From the NCBI RefSeq assembly GCF_001636845.1, contig NZ_LITT01000065.1, positions 1-64,000 of the forward strand: DNA of 64,000 nucleotides, in the 5' to 3' direction. Positions 15,597 to 23,266 of this stretch are shown one piece after another (the stretch's first letter is position 1; each line of letters starts with the position of its first letter). The notes under the pieces were generated by a model. It did no database searches, was not told the DNA's origin, and saw only the letters and a program-made list of their open reading frames with translations. This DNA comes from Clostridium ljungdahlii. Lineage in GTDB: Bacteria; Bacillota; Clostridia; Clostridiales; Clostridiaceae. The translations under genes and the position numbers were made by a program.

Positions 15597-16010
15597 TTGA
15601 GAATACTCGGATTAGATATAGGGGACAGAACTATAGGGGTGGCACTAAGTGACCCACTTGGGATAACGGCACAAGGAATTACTACTGTGAGAAGAAAAAA
15701 TCAGGAAAAAGATATTGAGGAATTAAAGTCTATATGTGAAAAATACGGTGTGGAACTTATTGTTTCTGGACTTCCTAAAAATATGAATGGTACGCTAGGT
15801 CCTCAGAGTGAAAAAGTGTTAAGTTTTTGCAAGGTTATAGAGCAAAGTATAAAAGTACCCATAAAGATGTGGGATGAAAGATTAACTACTGTAGCAGCTC
15901 ATAGAGCTATGATAGAGGGAGATTTATCTAGGGCAAAGAGAAAAAAAATAGTAGATAAGATGGCAGCTATTTATATACTTCAAGGATATTTGGACAGCAT
16001 TTCAAAATAG
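15597..16010 (+). CDS. ruvX: RuvX/YqgF family Holliday junction resolvase-like nuclease
   Basis: 137 residues from TTG 15597, with SD TAGGAGAG 7 bases upstream. RNase H-like fold: first acidic strand [19 protein letters not shown], the Glu/GLP segment [20 protein letters not shown], and the C-terminal acidic motif [12 protein letters not shown] followed by [18 protein letters not shown]. YqgF proteins are implicated in pre-16S rRNA 5' end maturation and Holliday junction resolution. The position between ireB and a DUF1292 gene is the usual one. Confidence 0.94.
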   Translation: MRILGLDIGDRTIGVALSDPLGITAQGITTVRRKNQEKDIEELKSICEKYGVELIVSGLPKNMNGTLGPQSEKVLSFCKVIEQSIKVPIKMWDERLTTVAAHRAMIEGDLSRAKRKKIVDKMAAIYILQGYLDSISK

Positions 16011-16030
16011 TATCAAGTGAAACTTGTTTG

Positions 16031-16060
16031 AACTTATTTATAGGAATACATAAGTTTTTT
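16031..16060 (+). terminator. Probable terminator after ruvX
   Basis: AACTTAT (16031-16037) pairs with ATAAGTT (16050-16056), and the U-run continues to 16060. The stem is only 7 bp, so strength is uncertain. Confidence 0.6.
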
Positions 16061-16189
16061 ATTATAACCTTGAAGAAAAGTGGAAAACTAAAATCTATAA
16101 TTGTTGTGAAGATTTTTACAAAGTATCGCTAAGTGTTAAAGAGAGTAGTTATTGAATAAATCCGGATTTAGAAGAAAGGAAAACTCAAT

Positions 16190-16456
16190 ATGGATAATAA
16201 CAATAGTGCATCAGATTTAGTATTAGAAGATGAAAATGGGAAAAAGGTTAAGTTCCAGGTGGTCACTAAATTTGATATAAAAGAAGAAGAATATATAATT
16301 GCAGTACCTGAAGAATGTGCTGATGAAGATACAGCTATAGCACTTAAAATAGTAAAAGATGATAATGGAGAAGAAGTTCTTGTAACAGTAGAAGATGAGG
16401 ATGAATTTGATAGGGTTTTAGAAGTTTATGAAAGCTTATTTGGAAATGAAGCTTAG
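16190..16456 (+). CDS. DUF1292 family protein (YrzB-like)
   Basis: 88 residues, acidic, with the DUF1292 pattern: LVLEDENGKKVKFQVVTKFD, EEEYIIAVPEE, AIALKIVKDDNGEEVLVTVE and EFDRVLEVYESLF. This small family of unknown function nearly always follows ruvX in Firmicutes. SD AGAAAGGA precedes ATG 16190. The stop lies directly before a 28-bp inverted repeat. No catalytic residues are recognisable. Confidence 0.88.
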   Translation: MDNNNSASDLVLEDENGKKVKFQVVTKFDIKEEEYIIAVPEECADEDTAIALKIVKDDNGEEVLVTVEDEDEFDRVLEVYESLFGNEA

Positions 16457-16523
16457 TTAATATAAAAGCTAAAGGCTAAAAGCTGTGCCTTAGATAGCTT
16501 TTAGCCTTTAGCTTTTATATTAA
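16457..16523 (+). terminator. Long perfect hairpin after the DUF1292 gene
   Basis: Two 28-base arms (16457-16484 and 16496-16523) are perfect inverted copies around an 11-base loop. The core reads AAAGCTAAAGGCTAAAAGCT on the left. The hairpin begins at the base after the stop codon. It has no long U-run after it, but could still terminate or protect the transcript on either strand. Its length is greater than that of a usual terminator. Confidence 0.6.
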
Positions 16524-16534
16524 TTGATTTTCAA

Positions 16535-16571
16535 TTGACAATAACTTTATACTATATTAAACTTATAGTAT
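16535..16571 (+). promoter_or_regulatory. Promoter of the Fur-family gene with an overlapping palindrome
   Basis: TTGACA at 16535-16540 and TAAACT at 16558-16563, spaced by 17 bases. ATACTATA (16549-16556) and TATAGTAT (16564-16571) form a perfect 8-bp inverted repeat with a 7-base centre that covers the -10. Fur-family regulators commonly bind AT-rich palindromes of this kind in their own promoters. Autoregulation is an inference. Confidence 0.6.
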
Positions 16572-16590
16572 TGTAATTTTTAAACAGTGT

Positions 16591-16666
16591 TTTTATCCGA
16601 TGGTTACCATCTGTAATACTACCATCACATACAGTTGGGCAGCAGAAAAGGTAGTCATGGGACAAA
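16591..16666. repeat. Palindromic intergenic element, family B (full copy)
   Basis: TTTTATCCGATGGTTACC (16591-16608) and GGTAGTCATGGGACAAA (16650-16666) are imperfect inverted copies (13 of 17 positions) around a ~41-base centre. The left-arm motif recurs as TTTATCCGATGACTACC at 28646-28662. It lies in the 5' untranslated region of the Fur-family gene. It is probably a genome-dispersed repeat; its function is unknown. Confidence 0.6.
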
Positions 16667-16690
16667 TTTAGGTTGAAATGGGGTATAGTA

Positions 16691-17149
16691 ATGCCAAAAC
16701 TTTCCTCTTCAGAAATAGAGAGATTAAAAAATAGCTTAAAAGAAAAAGGATATAAACTTACGCCACAGAGGCGTGCTGTAGTTGATATTATAATAAGAAA
16801 TGAAGGAAAACACCTTACTACAGAAGAAATATATGATCAGGTTAAGAGTGAATGCCCTGAAATTGGTTTGGCTACAGTTTACAGGACAGTACAGCTTTTA
16901 GAGGATATAGGCGTTATATGTAAATTGGATTTAGAGGATGGATGCAATAGATACGAAATAGTGCATGAAGAAGAAAATCATCAGCATCATCATTTAATAT
17001 GTACTAAATGTTCTAAGATAATTGAAGTAACGGATGATTTGTTGGAACCTTTAGAAAAAAAGATAGAAGAAAAGTATGATTTTAAAATTTTAAACCATAG
17101 TTTAAAATTTTATGGCATATGTAATAAATGTACAAAAAAATCAAAATAA
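16691..17149 (+). CDS. Fur-family metalloregulator
   Basis: 152 residues from ATG 16691; an in-frame TTG at 16673 is less likely. An N-terminal winged helix (LKEKGYKLTPQRRAVVDII, HLTTEEIYDQVK, GLATVYRTVQLLEDIGVI) is followed by a metal-binding C-terminal domain. That domain has the His cluster HEEENHQHHHLICTKC and a second pair CNKC, giving the two CxxC motifs of a structural zinc site. Whether it responds to iron (Fur), zinc (Zur) or peroxide (PerR) cannot be settled from sequence. It lies just upstream of RNase J, a common arrangement in clostridia. Confidence 0.9.
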   Translation: MPKLSSSEIERLKNSLKEKGYKLTPQRRAVVDIIIRNEGKHLTTEEIYDQVKSECPEIGLATVYRTVQLLEDIGVICKLDLEDGCNRYEIVHEEENHQHHHLICTKCSKIIEVTDDLLEPLEKKIEEKYDFKILNHSLKFYGICNKCTKKSK

Positions 17150-17189
17150 GTATAAAAAACTAAAATATAAAAAAGGAGGGAAGATTTTT

Positions 17190-18857
17190 TTGCGTAAAGA
17201 AAAAGATAAAGTAAAAGTCATTCCATTAGGTGGTCTAGGTGAAATAGGAAAGAATCTTACAGTAATAGAGTATAAAAATGACATAATAGTAATTGATTGT
17301 GGCCTAAAGTTTCCGGATGAAGAAATGTTGGGTATAGATATAGTTATACCAGACATTACCTATTTAAAAAAGAACATTGATAAAATAAGAGGTATATTTT
17401 TAACTCATGGGCATGAGGATCACATAGGAGCATTGCCTTATGTATTGAAAGAAATCAATGTTCCAGTGTACGGTACGAAGTTAACTCTTGGAATTGTTGA
17501 GAGTAAGTTAAGGGAACATAACTTAAATAATGTAGTAAAATTGAAGTGTGTAAAAGCAAAGGACATAATTAAATTGGATAGTATGTCTGTGGAATTCATA
17601 AGAACTAGTCACAGCATAGCTGATTCAGCTGCCCTTGCAATACACACACCAATTGGCATTATACTTCATACTGGTGATTTTAAAGTGGATTATACACCAA
17701 TTGATGGAAGTGTAATTGATTTTGCCAGACTTGCAGAACTAGGTAAAAAAGGCGTAATCCTTATGTTAGCAGATAGTACTAACGTAGAAAGACCGGGATA
17801 TACTATGTCTGAAAGGACTGTAGGAAAAACTTTTCAAAAGTTTTTTGCACTTGCAAAAAGTAGAATAATAGTGGCTACATTTGCCTCTAATATTCATAGA
17901 ATACAACAGGTAATTACTGCTGCTGAAAAATATGACAGAAAAGTTGCAATATCTGGAAGAAGTATGGAAAATATAATGGAGGTAGCTACCAATTTAGGAT
18001 ATATAGATATTAAGAAGAATACCCTTATTAATATAGATAATATAAATAGATATCCGGGTAATAGAATAGTTATAATAACTACTGGAAGTCAAGGCGAACC
18101 TATGTCGGCTCTTTCAAGGATGGCAGCTTCTGAACACAAGAAAGTAAATATTATTCCAGGAGATACAATAATAATTTCAGCAAATCCTATACCTGGAAAT
18201 GAAAAATTAGTTTCCGGAGTTATAAACCAACTGTTTAAAAAGGGAGCAGAAGTAATATATGAAGCATTGGCAGATGTGCATGTTTCAGGTCATGCCTGTC
18301 AGGAAGAGTTAAAATTAATTCATACTCTTGTAAAACCTAAATTTTTTATGCCAGTACATGGAGAATACAGGCATTTGAAGCAGCACAAAGACCTTGCTGT
18401 AAGCTTAGGAATGCCTTCAAACAATGTAATTATAGCAGATAATGGAGATGTAATAGAAGTTTCCAGAGACTCTATAAAGAAAACGGGTACAGTAGTATCT
18501 GGGCAGATATTTGTAGATGGACTTGGAGTAGGAGATGTTGGAAATATAGTTTTAAGAGACAGAAGACATCTTTCACAAGACGGTATACTTACAGTAGTAA
18601 TTACCATTGAAAAACAAACTGGCACTGTTATTGCTGGTCCTGATATAATATCTAGGGGATTTGTATATGTAAGAGAATCAGAAGATTTAATGGAAGAAGC
18701 AAAGGAACTTGTACGAGGTGCATTAAATGAATGTGAGGAGAAGCACATTACTGAATGGGCAAGCATAAAATCAAATGTAAAAGAAGTCCTCAGATCATTC
18801 TTATACGAAAAGACAAAGAGAAAACCAATGATATTACCTATAATTATGGAAATATAA
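17190..18857 (+). CDS. rnj: Ribonuclease J
   Basis: 555 residues from TTG 17190, chosen because AAAGGAGGG (about 17172-17180) lies 9 bases upstream. A metallo-beta-lactamase/beta-CASP nuclease combining 5'-3' exo- and endonuclease activity in mRNA decay and rRNA maturation. Metal-binding motif THGHEDHIG, later ligands SHSIADS, HTGDFKVD and HVSGHACQEEL, then MPVHGEYRHLKQH of the beta-CASP region. It follows the Fur-family gene by 40 bases and is probably co-transcribed with it. Confidence 0.95.
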   Translation: MRKEKDKVKVIPLGGLGEIGKNLTVIEYKNDIIVIDCGLKFPDEEMLGIDIVIPDITYLKKNIDKIRGIFLTHGHEDHIGALPYVLKEINVPVYGTKLTLGIVESKLREHNLNNVVKLKCVKAKDIIKLDSMSVEFIRTSHSIADSAALAIHTPIGIILHTGDFKVDYTPIDGSVIDFARLAELGKKGVILMLADSTNVERPGYTMSERTVGKTFQKFFALAKSRIIVATFASNIHRIQQVITAAEKYDRKVAISGRSMENIMEVATNLGYIDIKKNTLINIDNINRYPGNRIVIITTGSQGEPMSALSRMAASEHKKVNIIPGDTIIISANPIPGNEKLVSGVINQLFKKGAEVIYEALADVHVSGHACQEELKLIHTLVKPKFFMPVHGEYRHLKQHKDLAVSLGMPSNNVIIADNGDVIEVSRDSIKKTGTVVSGQIFVDGLGVGDVGNIVLRDRRHLSQDGILTVVITIEKQTGTVIAGPDIISRGFVYVRESEDLMEEAKELVRGALNECEEKHITEWASIKSNVKEVLRSFLYEKTKRKPMILPIIMEI

Positions 18858-18891
18858 TGTTTGGAAATATTGTCTAGGGAGGATGGTTCAA

Positions 18892-19251
18892 ATGAGTATA
18901 TGTGATAAAGCAAGTGAGCTTGCAGCAGAGCTTAAAAACTGTGAAGAAGTGACTGCATTAAGAGAGGCAAGTAAGGAAATAGAAAAAAGTGAAGCAAATA
19001 TAAAAATGTTAGATGACTTTAGAAAAATACAAATGGAGGCTTATTCAGAACAAATGCAAAATGGAGAGGTCTCTGAGAAAACTAAACAAAAATTTAAAAA
19101 TATAGGTTCTGTAGTATCTATGAATCCTTCTGTAAATAAGTATATACAGACAGAACAGAGATTCAGTATTATGTGGCAGAATATATTAAAGGTGCTAAAT
19201 GATGCCATAGGAATAGACTTTTCTTTTGGAACAGGTAAAAATAAAAAATAG
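18892..19251 (+). CDS. YlbF/YmcA family protein
   Basis: 119 residues from ATG 18892 (SD AGGGAGG, 9 bases upstream; ATG 18883 is too close to it). All-helical: DKASELAAELKNCEEVTALREASKEIE is split here as DKASELAAELKNCEEV and TALREASKEIEKSEANI, followed by a DFRKIQMEAYSEQMQ helix. In B. subtilis the YlbF-YmcA-YaaT (Y) complex works with RNase Y in mRNA maturation and affects sporulation and biofilm formation. Its place directly after RNase J fits an RNA-decay role. Which YlbF-family subtype it is remains uncertain. Confidence 0.82.
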   Translation: MSICDKASELAAELKNCEEVTALREASKEIEKSEANIKMLDDFRKIQMEAYSEQMQNGEVSEKTKQKFKNIGSVVSMNPSVNKYIQTEQRFSIMWQNILKVLNDAIGIDFSFGTGKNKK

Positions 19252-19288
19252 TTTTTACGTGAAAACCATTAGAATGATGTTTAGAAAG

Positions 19289-19317
19289 TTGACTTTTTAA
19301 CACTATGATATTAAAAT
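19289..19317 (+). promoter_or_regulatory. Promoter upstream of typA
   Basis: TTGACT (19289-19294), a 17-base spacer, TAAAAT (19312-19317). A transcript would begin near 19324 and immediately enter the hairpin at 19332-19363, so the pair resembles a promoter with a leader attenuator. Confidence 0.65.
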
Positions 19318-19331
19318 AAATATGTTACTTT

Positions 19332-19363
19332 AAATTGGATACAGGGAAGTATCCAATTTTTTT
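19332..19363 (+). terminator. Intrinsic terminator between the YlbF-family gene and typA
   Basis: Perfect 11-bp stem AAATTGGATAC (19332-19342) / GTATCCAATTT (19349-19359) with a 6-base loop and a run of T to 19363. It could end the rnj-ylbF transcript and also attenuate the typA promoter just upstream. Confidence 0.88.
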
Positions 19364-19425
19364 GAGTATTTATTCAGAATTTTAATATGTTTAGTCAGTT
19401 TAAGTGTAAAATTGGAGGAGTAATA

Positions 19426-21249
19426 ATGAATTTGTTTACAAGAAATGATATAAGAAATGTGGCAATAATCGCCCATGTCGATCATGGTAAGACCACATTG
19501 GTAGATGCATTATTAAGACAAAGCAATATATTTAGATCAAATGAAAAAGTTGAAGAGAGAGTCATGGACTCAAATGATCTTGAAAAGGAAAGAGGTATTA
19601 CTATACTATCAAAGAATACTTCTGTAATGCATAAAGGAATTAAAATAAATATAGTAGATACACCAGGCCATGCAGATTTTGGAGGAGAAGTAGAACGTGT
19701 ACTTGAAATGGTAGATAGTGTCTTATTATTAGTAGATGCTTATGAAGGACCTATGCCTCAGACAAAATTTGTTTTGAAAAAAGCATTGGAATTAAAACTA
19801 AAACCAATAGTTGTTATAAATAAAATAGATAAGTCGGATGCAAGACCTTCTGAGGTGCTGGATGAAATTTTTGATTTATTTATAGAGTTAGGTGCTAATG
19901 ACGAACAGCTTGACTTCCCTGTAGTTTATTGTTCTTCAAAAGCAGGTTTTGCTAAAAAAGAAATGGAAGATGAATCAGACAATATGGAACCTTTATTTGA
20001 TGCAATAATAAAGAATGTTGCTCCACCTCAGGGATATTTAGATATGCCACTTCAAATGTTAATTACAACTATAGACCATAATGAATATGTAGGTAGAATA
20101 GGTGTAGGAAAAATAACAAGAGGAAGTATAAAGAAAAATGAGCAGGTTGCACTTATAAGAAAAGGAAATAAAATAGAGAATGTAAAAGTGTCTAACCTTT
20201 ATGTTTATGATGGGCTTAAAAAGAAGGAGGTAGATGAAGCAAAACTTGGTGATATAGTTGCGGTATCAGGTATTCCTGATATAAACATAGGTGAAACTAT
20301 AGCAGATGCTTCAGAACCAGAAGCTCTTCCTTTTGTAGATATAGATGAACCTACATTGAGTATGAACTTTATGGTAAATGACTCACCATTTGCTGGAAAA
20401 GAAGGAGATTATGTAACTTCAAGACATTTGAGAGACAGACTTATGAAAGAACTTGAAACAAATGTTGCTCTTAGAGTTGAAGAAACTGATTCACCAGATT
20501 GCTTTATAGTAAGCGGCAGGGGAGAACTTCATCTTTCAGTTTTAATAGAAACTATGAGAAGAGAAGGTTATGAATTTCAGGTTTCAAAACCAACAGTTAT
20601 ATATAAAGAAGAAAATGGAAAAAAATTAGAACCTATTGAATATTTGACTATAGATGTACCCGAAGAGTTTATGGGAATTGTTATGGAAAAACTTGGACCT
20701 AGAAAAGCTGAAATGGTAAATATGACCTCAGCAGTTAATGGATATACAAGATTGGAATTTAAAATACCAGCAAGGGGACTTATTGGATTCAGAAATGAAT
20801 TTATGACAGATACCAAGGGAAATGGAATAATGAACCACGTATTGGACTGTTATGAAGAATACAAAGGAGATATACCAGAAAGAACAAGAGGATCACTTGT
20901 AGTATTCGAACCAGGTACTGCTATAACTTATGGACTTTTTAATGCTCAGGAAAGGGGAATGCTTTTTATAGAGCCAGGAATAGAAGTATATGAGGGAATG
21001 ATAGCTGGTGAATGTTCAAGAGCTGAGGATATAGAGGTAAATGTATGCAAAAAGAAGCATTTGACAAATACAAGAACTTCAAGTGCAGATGATGCATTAA
21101 AGTTAGTTCCTGTAAACAAAATGAGTCTTGAAAAATCCTTGGAATTTATAGCATCGGATGAATTAGTGGAGATTACTCCTAAGAGTATAAGAATGAGAAA
21201 GAGAATATTAAATACAGATCTTAGAAAAAAGGCTGCAAGGAGAAAATAG
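19426..21249 (+). CDS. typA: Translational GTPase TypA/BipA
   Basis: 607 residues from ATG 19426 with SD TTGGAGGAG; an ATG at 19387 in frame has no SD. Ribosome-associated GTPase used in 50S assembly and stress adaptation. G1 IIAHVDHGKTTLVDALL, G2 region ERGITILSKN, G3 DTPGHADFGGEV, G4 NKIDKSDARP. EF-G-like domains and the TypA-specific C-terminal domain follow (IPARGLIGFRNEFMTDTKG, LTNTRTSSADDALKL). Single-gene unit between a terminator and the trmR-trhP pair. Confidence 0.96.
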   Translation: MNLFTRNDIRNVAIIAHVDHGKTTLVDALLRQSNIFRSNEKVEERVMDSNDLEKERGITILSKNTSVMHKGIKINIVDTPGHADFGGEVERVLEMVDSVLLLVDAYEGPMPQTKFVLKKALELKLKPIVVINKIDKSDARPSEVLDEIFDLFIELGANDEQLDFPVVYCSSKAGFAKKEMEDESDNMEPLFDAIIKNVAPPQGYLDMPLQMLITTIDHNEYVGRIGVGKITRGSIKKNEQVALIRKGNKIENVKVSNLYVYDGLKKKEVDEAKLGDIVAVSGIPDINIGETIADASEPEALPFVDIDEPTLSMNFMVNDSPFAGKEGDYVTSRHLRDRLMKELETNVALRVEETDSPDCFIVSGRGELHLSVLIETMRREGYEFQVSKPTVIYKEENGKKLEPIEYLTIDVPEEFMGIVMEKLGPRKAEMVNMTSAVNGYTRLEFKIPARGLIGFRNEFMTDTKGNGIMNHVLDCYEEYKGDIPERTRGSLVVFEPGTAITYGLFNAQERGMLFIEPGIEVYEGMIAGECSRAEDIEVNVCKKKHLTNTRTSSADDALKLVPVNKMSLEKSLEFIASDELVEITPKSIRMRKRILNTDLRKKAARRK

Positions 21250-21306
21250 TAAAAGTTTTTACACATAAGAATAACTATTTAATTTGAAGTTATTTTGGAG
21301 GAAAAA

Positions 21307-21954
21307 ATGAGCGGTGTTGCATATGAATACATGGAAAATTATATAAGATCATTGATAGGAGAACATGATGGAATATTAAAGGAGATGGAAGAGTATGCTA
21401 GATTAAATTCTGTTCCAATAGTTCATAAGGAAGTGGCAAGATTTTTAGAGCTTATGATAACTGTGAAAAAGCCCTTAAAAATTTTGGAGCTTGGAACGGC
21501 AATTGGTTACTCTGCTATTCTCATGAGCTTAAGTTCCCATAAAAAAAGTCATATAACAACAGTTGAAAGAGATAAACACATGATAGAAATCGCCAGGAAA
21601 AATGTAGAAAGATATAAATTTGAGCAGCACATTGATATTATAGAAGGAGACTGCCTGGAAGTACTTAAAAGTATGCAGGAACAATATGATTTTATATTTA
21701 TGGATGCAGGCAAAGCGCACTATAATCATTTTTTACCTTATTGTTTAAAACTTTTAAATGAAGAAGGTATAATAGTAGCAGATAATGCATTATTTAGAGG
21801 AATGATTGCTTCAGATGAATTGGTGAAGAGAAGAAAGATAACTATAGTAAAAAGAATGAGAGAGTACTTAAATACCATATCTGATCATGATAAATTTATA
21901 ACGTCAATTATACCTATGGGAGACGGTATAGCTGTTACAGTGAGGAGGAATTAA
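21307..21954 (+). CDS. trmR: O-methyltransferase, TrmR (YrrM)-like, tRNA 5-hydroxyuridine methylation
   Basis: 215 residues from ATG 21307 (GGAGG at 21297-21301). A class I SAM-dependent methyltransferase of the COMT/YrrM type: SAM motif KILELGTAIGYSAI, acidic motif TTVERDKHMIEIA, and metal-binding region YDFIFMDAGKAHY with DNALFRG. In B. subtilis YrrM (TrmR) makes 5-methoxyuridine at the tRNA wobble position after U32-family TrhP proteins make 5-hydroxyuridine. The next gene is exactly such a U32 protein, one base downstream, which supports this function over a generic catechol methyltransferase. Confidence 0.85.
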   Translation: MSGVAYEYMENYIRSLIGEHDGILKEMEEYARLNSVPIVHKEVARFLELMITVKKPLKILELGTAIGYSAILMSLSSHKKSHITTVERDKHMIEIARKNVERYKFEQHIDIIEGDCLEVLKSMQEQYDFIFMDAGKAHYNHFLPYCLKLLNEEGIIVADNALFRGMIASDELVKRRKITIVKRMREYLNTISDHDKFITSIIPMGDGIAVTVRRN

Positions 21955-21955
21955 G

Positions 21956-23182
21956 ATGAAAAAACCAGAACTTCTAGCACCAGCTGGTAATCTTGAAAAG
22001 CTGAAGACAGCTATAAACTTCGGTGCTGATGCAGTTTATCTTGGAGGCAGCAAGCTGAATTTAAGAGCTTTTGCAGATAATTTTGCAGATAATGAATTAA
22101 AAGAAGGAATAGAGTACGCCCATAAAAGGGGTAAAAAGGTATTTGTAACTGTAAATGTGTTCCCTCATAATGAAGATTTAGTGGGAATGGAAGATTACTT
22201 AAAAAAGTTATATGAATTAAAGGCAGATGCAATACTTGTATCTGATCCAGGAATAATAATGACTGCAAAAGAAGTTGTCCCCAATTTAGAACTTCATCTA
22301 AGTACTCAAGCCAATAATGTGAATTGGAAATCAGCTATGTTTTGGCACAACCAAGGAGTAAAGAGAATAGTACTTGCAAGAGAGTTATCGCTTAAAGAAA
22401 TAAATGAGATACGATGCCATTTACCGGAGAGTTGTGAAATAGAAGCTTTTGTCCATGGCGCAATGTGTATGTCTTATTCTGGTAGATGTGTACTTTCAAA
22501 TTACATGACAGGAAGAGATGCCAATAGAGGTCAATGTGCCCAACCGTGCAGATATAAATATTATTTGATGGAAGAAAAGAGACAAGGGGAATACTTTCCG
22601 GTATTTGAAGATGATAGAGGAGCTTATATATTAAATTCTAAAGATTTATGTATGATAGAGCATATTCCTGAACTAGTTAACAGTGGCATAAATTCATTAA
22701 AAATAGAAGGAAGAATGAAGAGTTCATATTATGTGGCTACTGTAGTAAAAGCCTATAGGAGGGCAATAGATGCCTATTTTGAAAATCCAGATTCCTATAG
22801 ATTTAAAAAAGTATGGTTGGATGATTTAATGAAAGCAAGTCATAGAGTATATTATACTGGATTTTATTTTGGAGATCCGGACAGACAGATATATGAAACC
22901 TCTTCATATATAAGAAATTATGATATAGTAGGAATAGTGAAAGATTATGATGGTCTTGAAGAAAGGGCTGTTATAGAACAGAGGAATAAGGTTCTTAATG
23001 AAGATGAAGTAGAAGTGCTTAGACCTAAAGGTGATGGTTTTTGTATACGCCTTTGTGATATGAGAAACGAAGAGGGAGAAAAAATAGAATCGGCACCTGT
23101 AGCTCAAATGATATTTACAGCTAAGGTAAGTAATAAAATGGAAAAGGGAGATATGCTTCTAAAAGCAAAAAGTGATAAATAA
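21956..23182 (+). CDS. U32 family protein, TrhP-like tRNA uridine hydroxylation factor
   Basis: 408 residues. Annotated historically as peptidase U32, but the TrhP/YegQ group carries out prephenate-dependent hydroxylation of wobble uridine in tRNA. The family pattern is clear: KPELLAPAGNLEKLKTAINF at the start, EAFVHGAMCMSYSGRC, RGQCAQPCRYKYYL with the conserved cysteines, and NSLKIEGRMKSSYYVA. It begins one base after trmR, forming a two-step modification module. Its length matches the longer TrhP2-type partner; no second U32 gene is in the window. Confidence 0.88.
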   Translation: MKKPELLAPAGNLEKLKTAINFGADAVYLGGSKLNLRAFADNFADNELKEGIEYAHKRGKKVFVTVNVFPHNEDLVGMEDYLKKLYELKADAILVSDPGIIMTAKEVVPNLELHLSTQANNVNWKSAMFWHNQGVKRIVLARELSLKEINEIRCHLPESCEIEAFVHGAMCMSYSGRCVLSNYMTGRDANRGQCAQPCRYKYYLMEEKRQGEYFPVFEDDRGAYILNSKDLCMIEHIPELVNSGINSLKIEGRMKSSYYVATVVKAYRRAIDAYFENPDSYRFKKVWLDDLMKASHRVYYTGFYFGDPDRQIYETSSYIRNYDIVGIVKDYDGLEERAVIEQRNKVLNEDEVEVLRPKGDGFCIRLCDMRNEEGEKIESAPVAQMIFTAKVSNKMEKGDMLLKAKSDK

Positions 23183-23217
23183 AAAATAAATATGGTAAAA
23201 ATGATAACATTATGAAT

Positions 23218-23266
23218 AAAACACCTTATTTTGGACAAAATTTTAGTCTAGATGAGGTGTTTTTTT
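23218..23266 (+). terminator. Terminator-like hairpin overlapping the start of the PBP gene
   Basis: AAACACCTTA (23218-23227) pairs with TGAGGTGTTT (23253-23262) across a 25-base loop, followed by T to 23266. The U-run directly abuts ATG 23267, and the right arm contains AGGTG, the only SD-like sequence for that start. Confidence 0.72.

Noticed and set aside
18320-18913. 197-residue minus-strand frame opposite RNase J
   Set aside because: No recognisable family, no ribosome site, and it lies almost entirely over the conserved RNase J gene.
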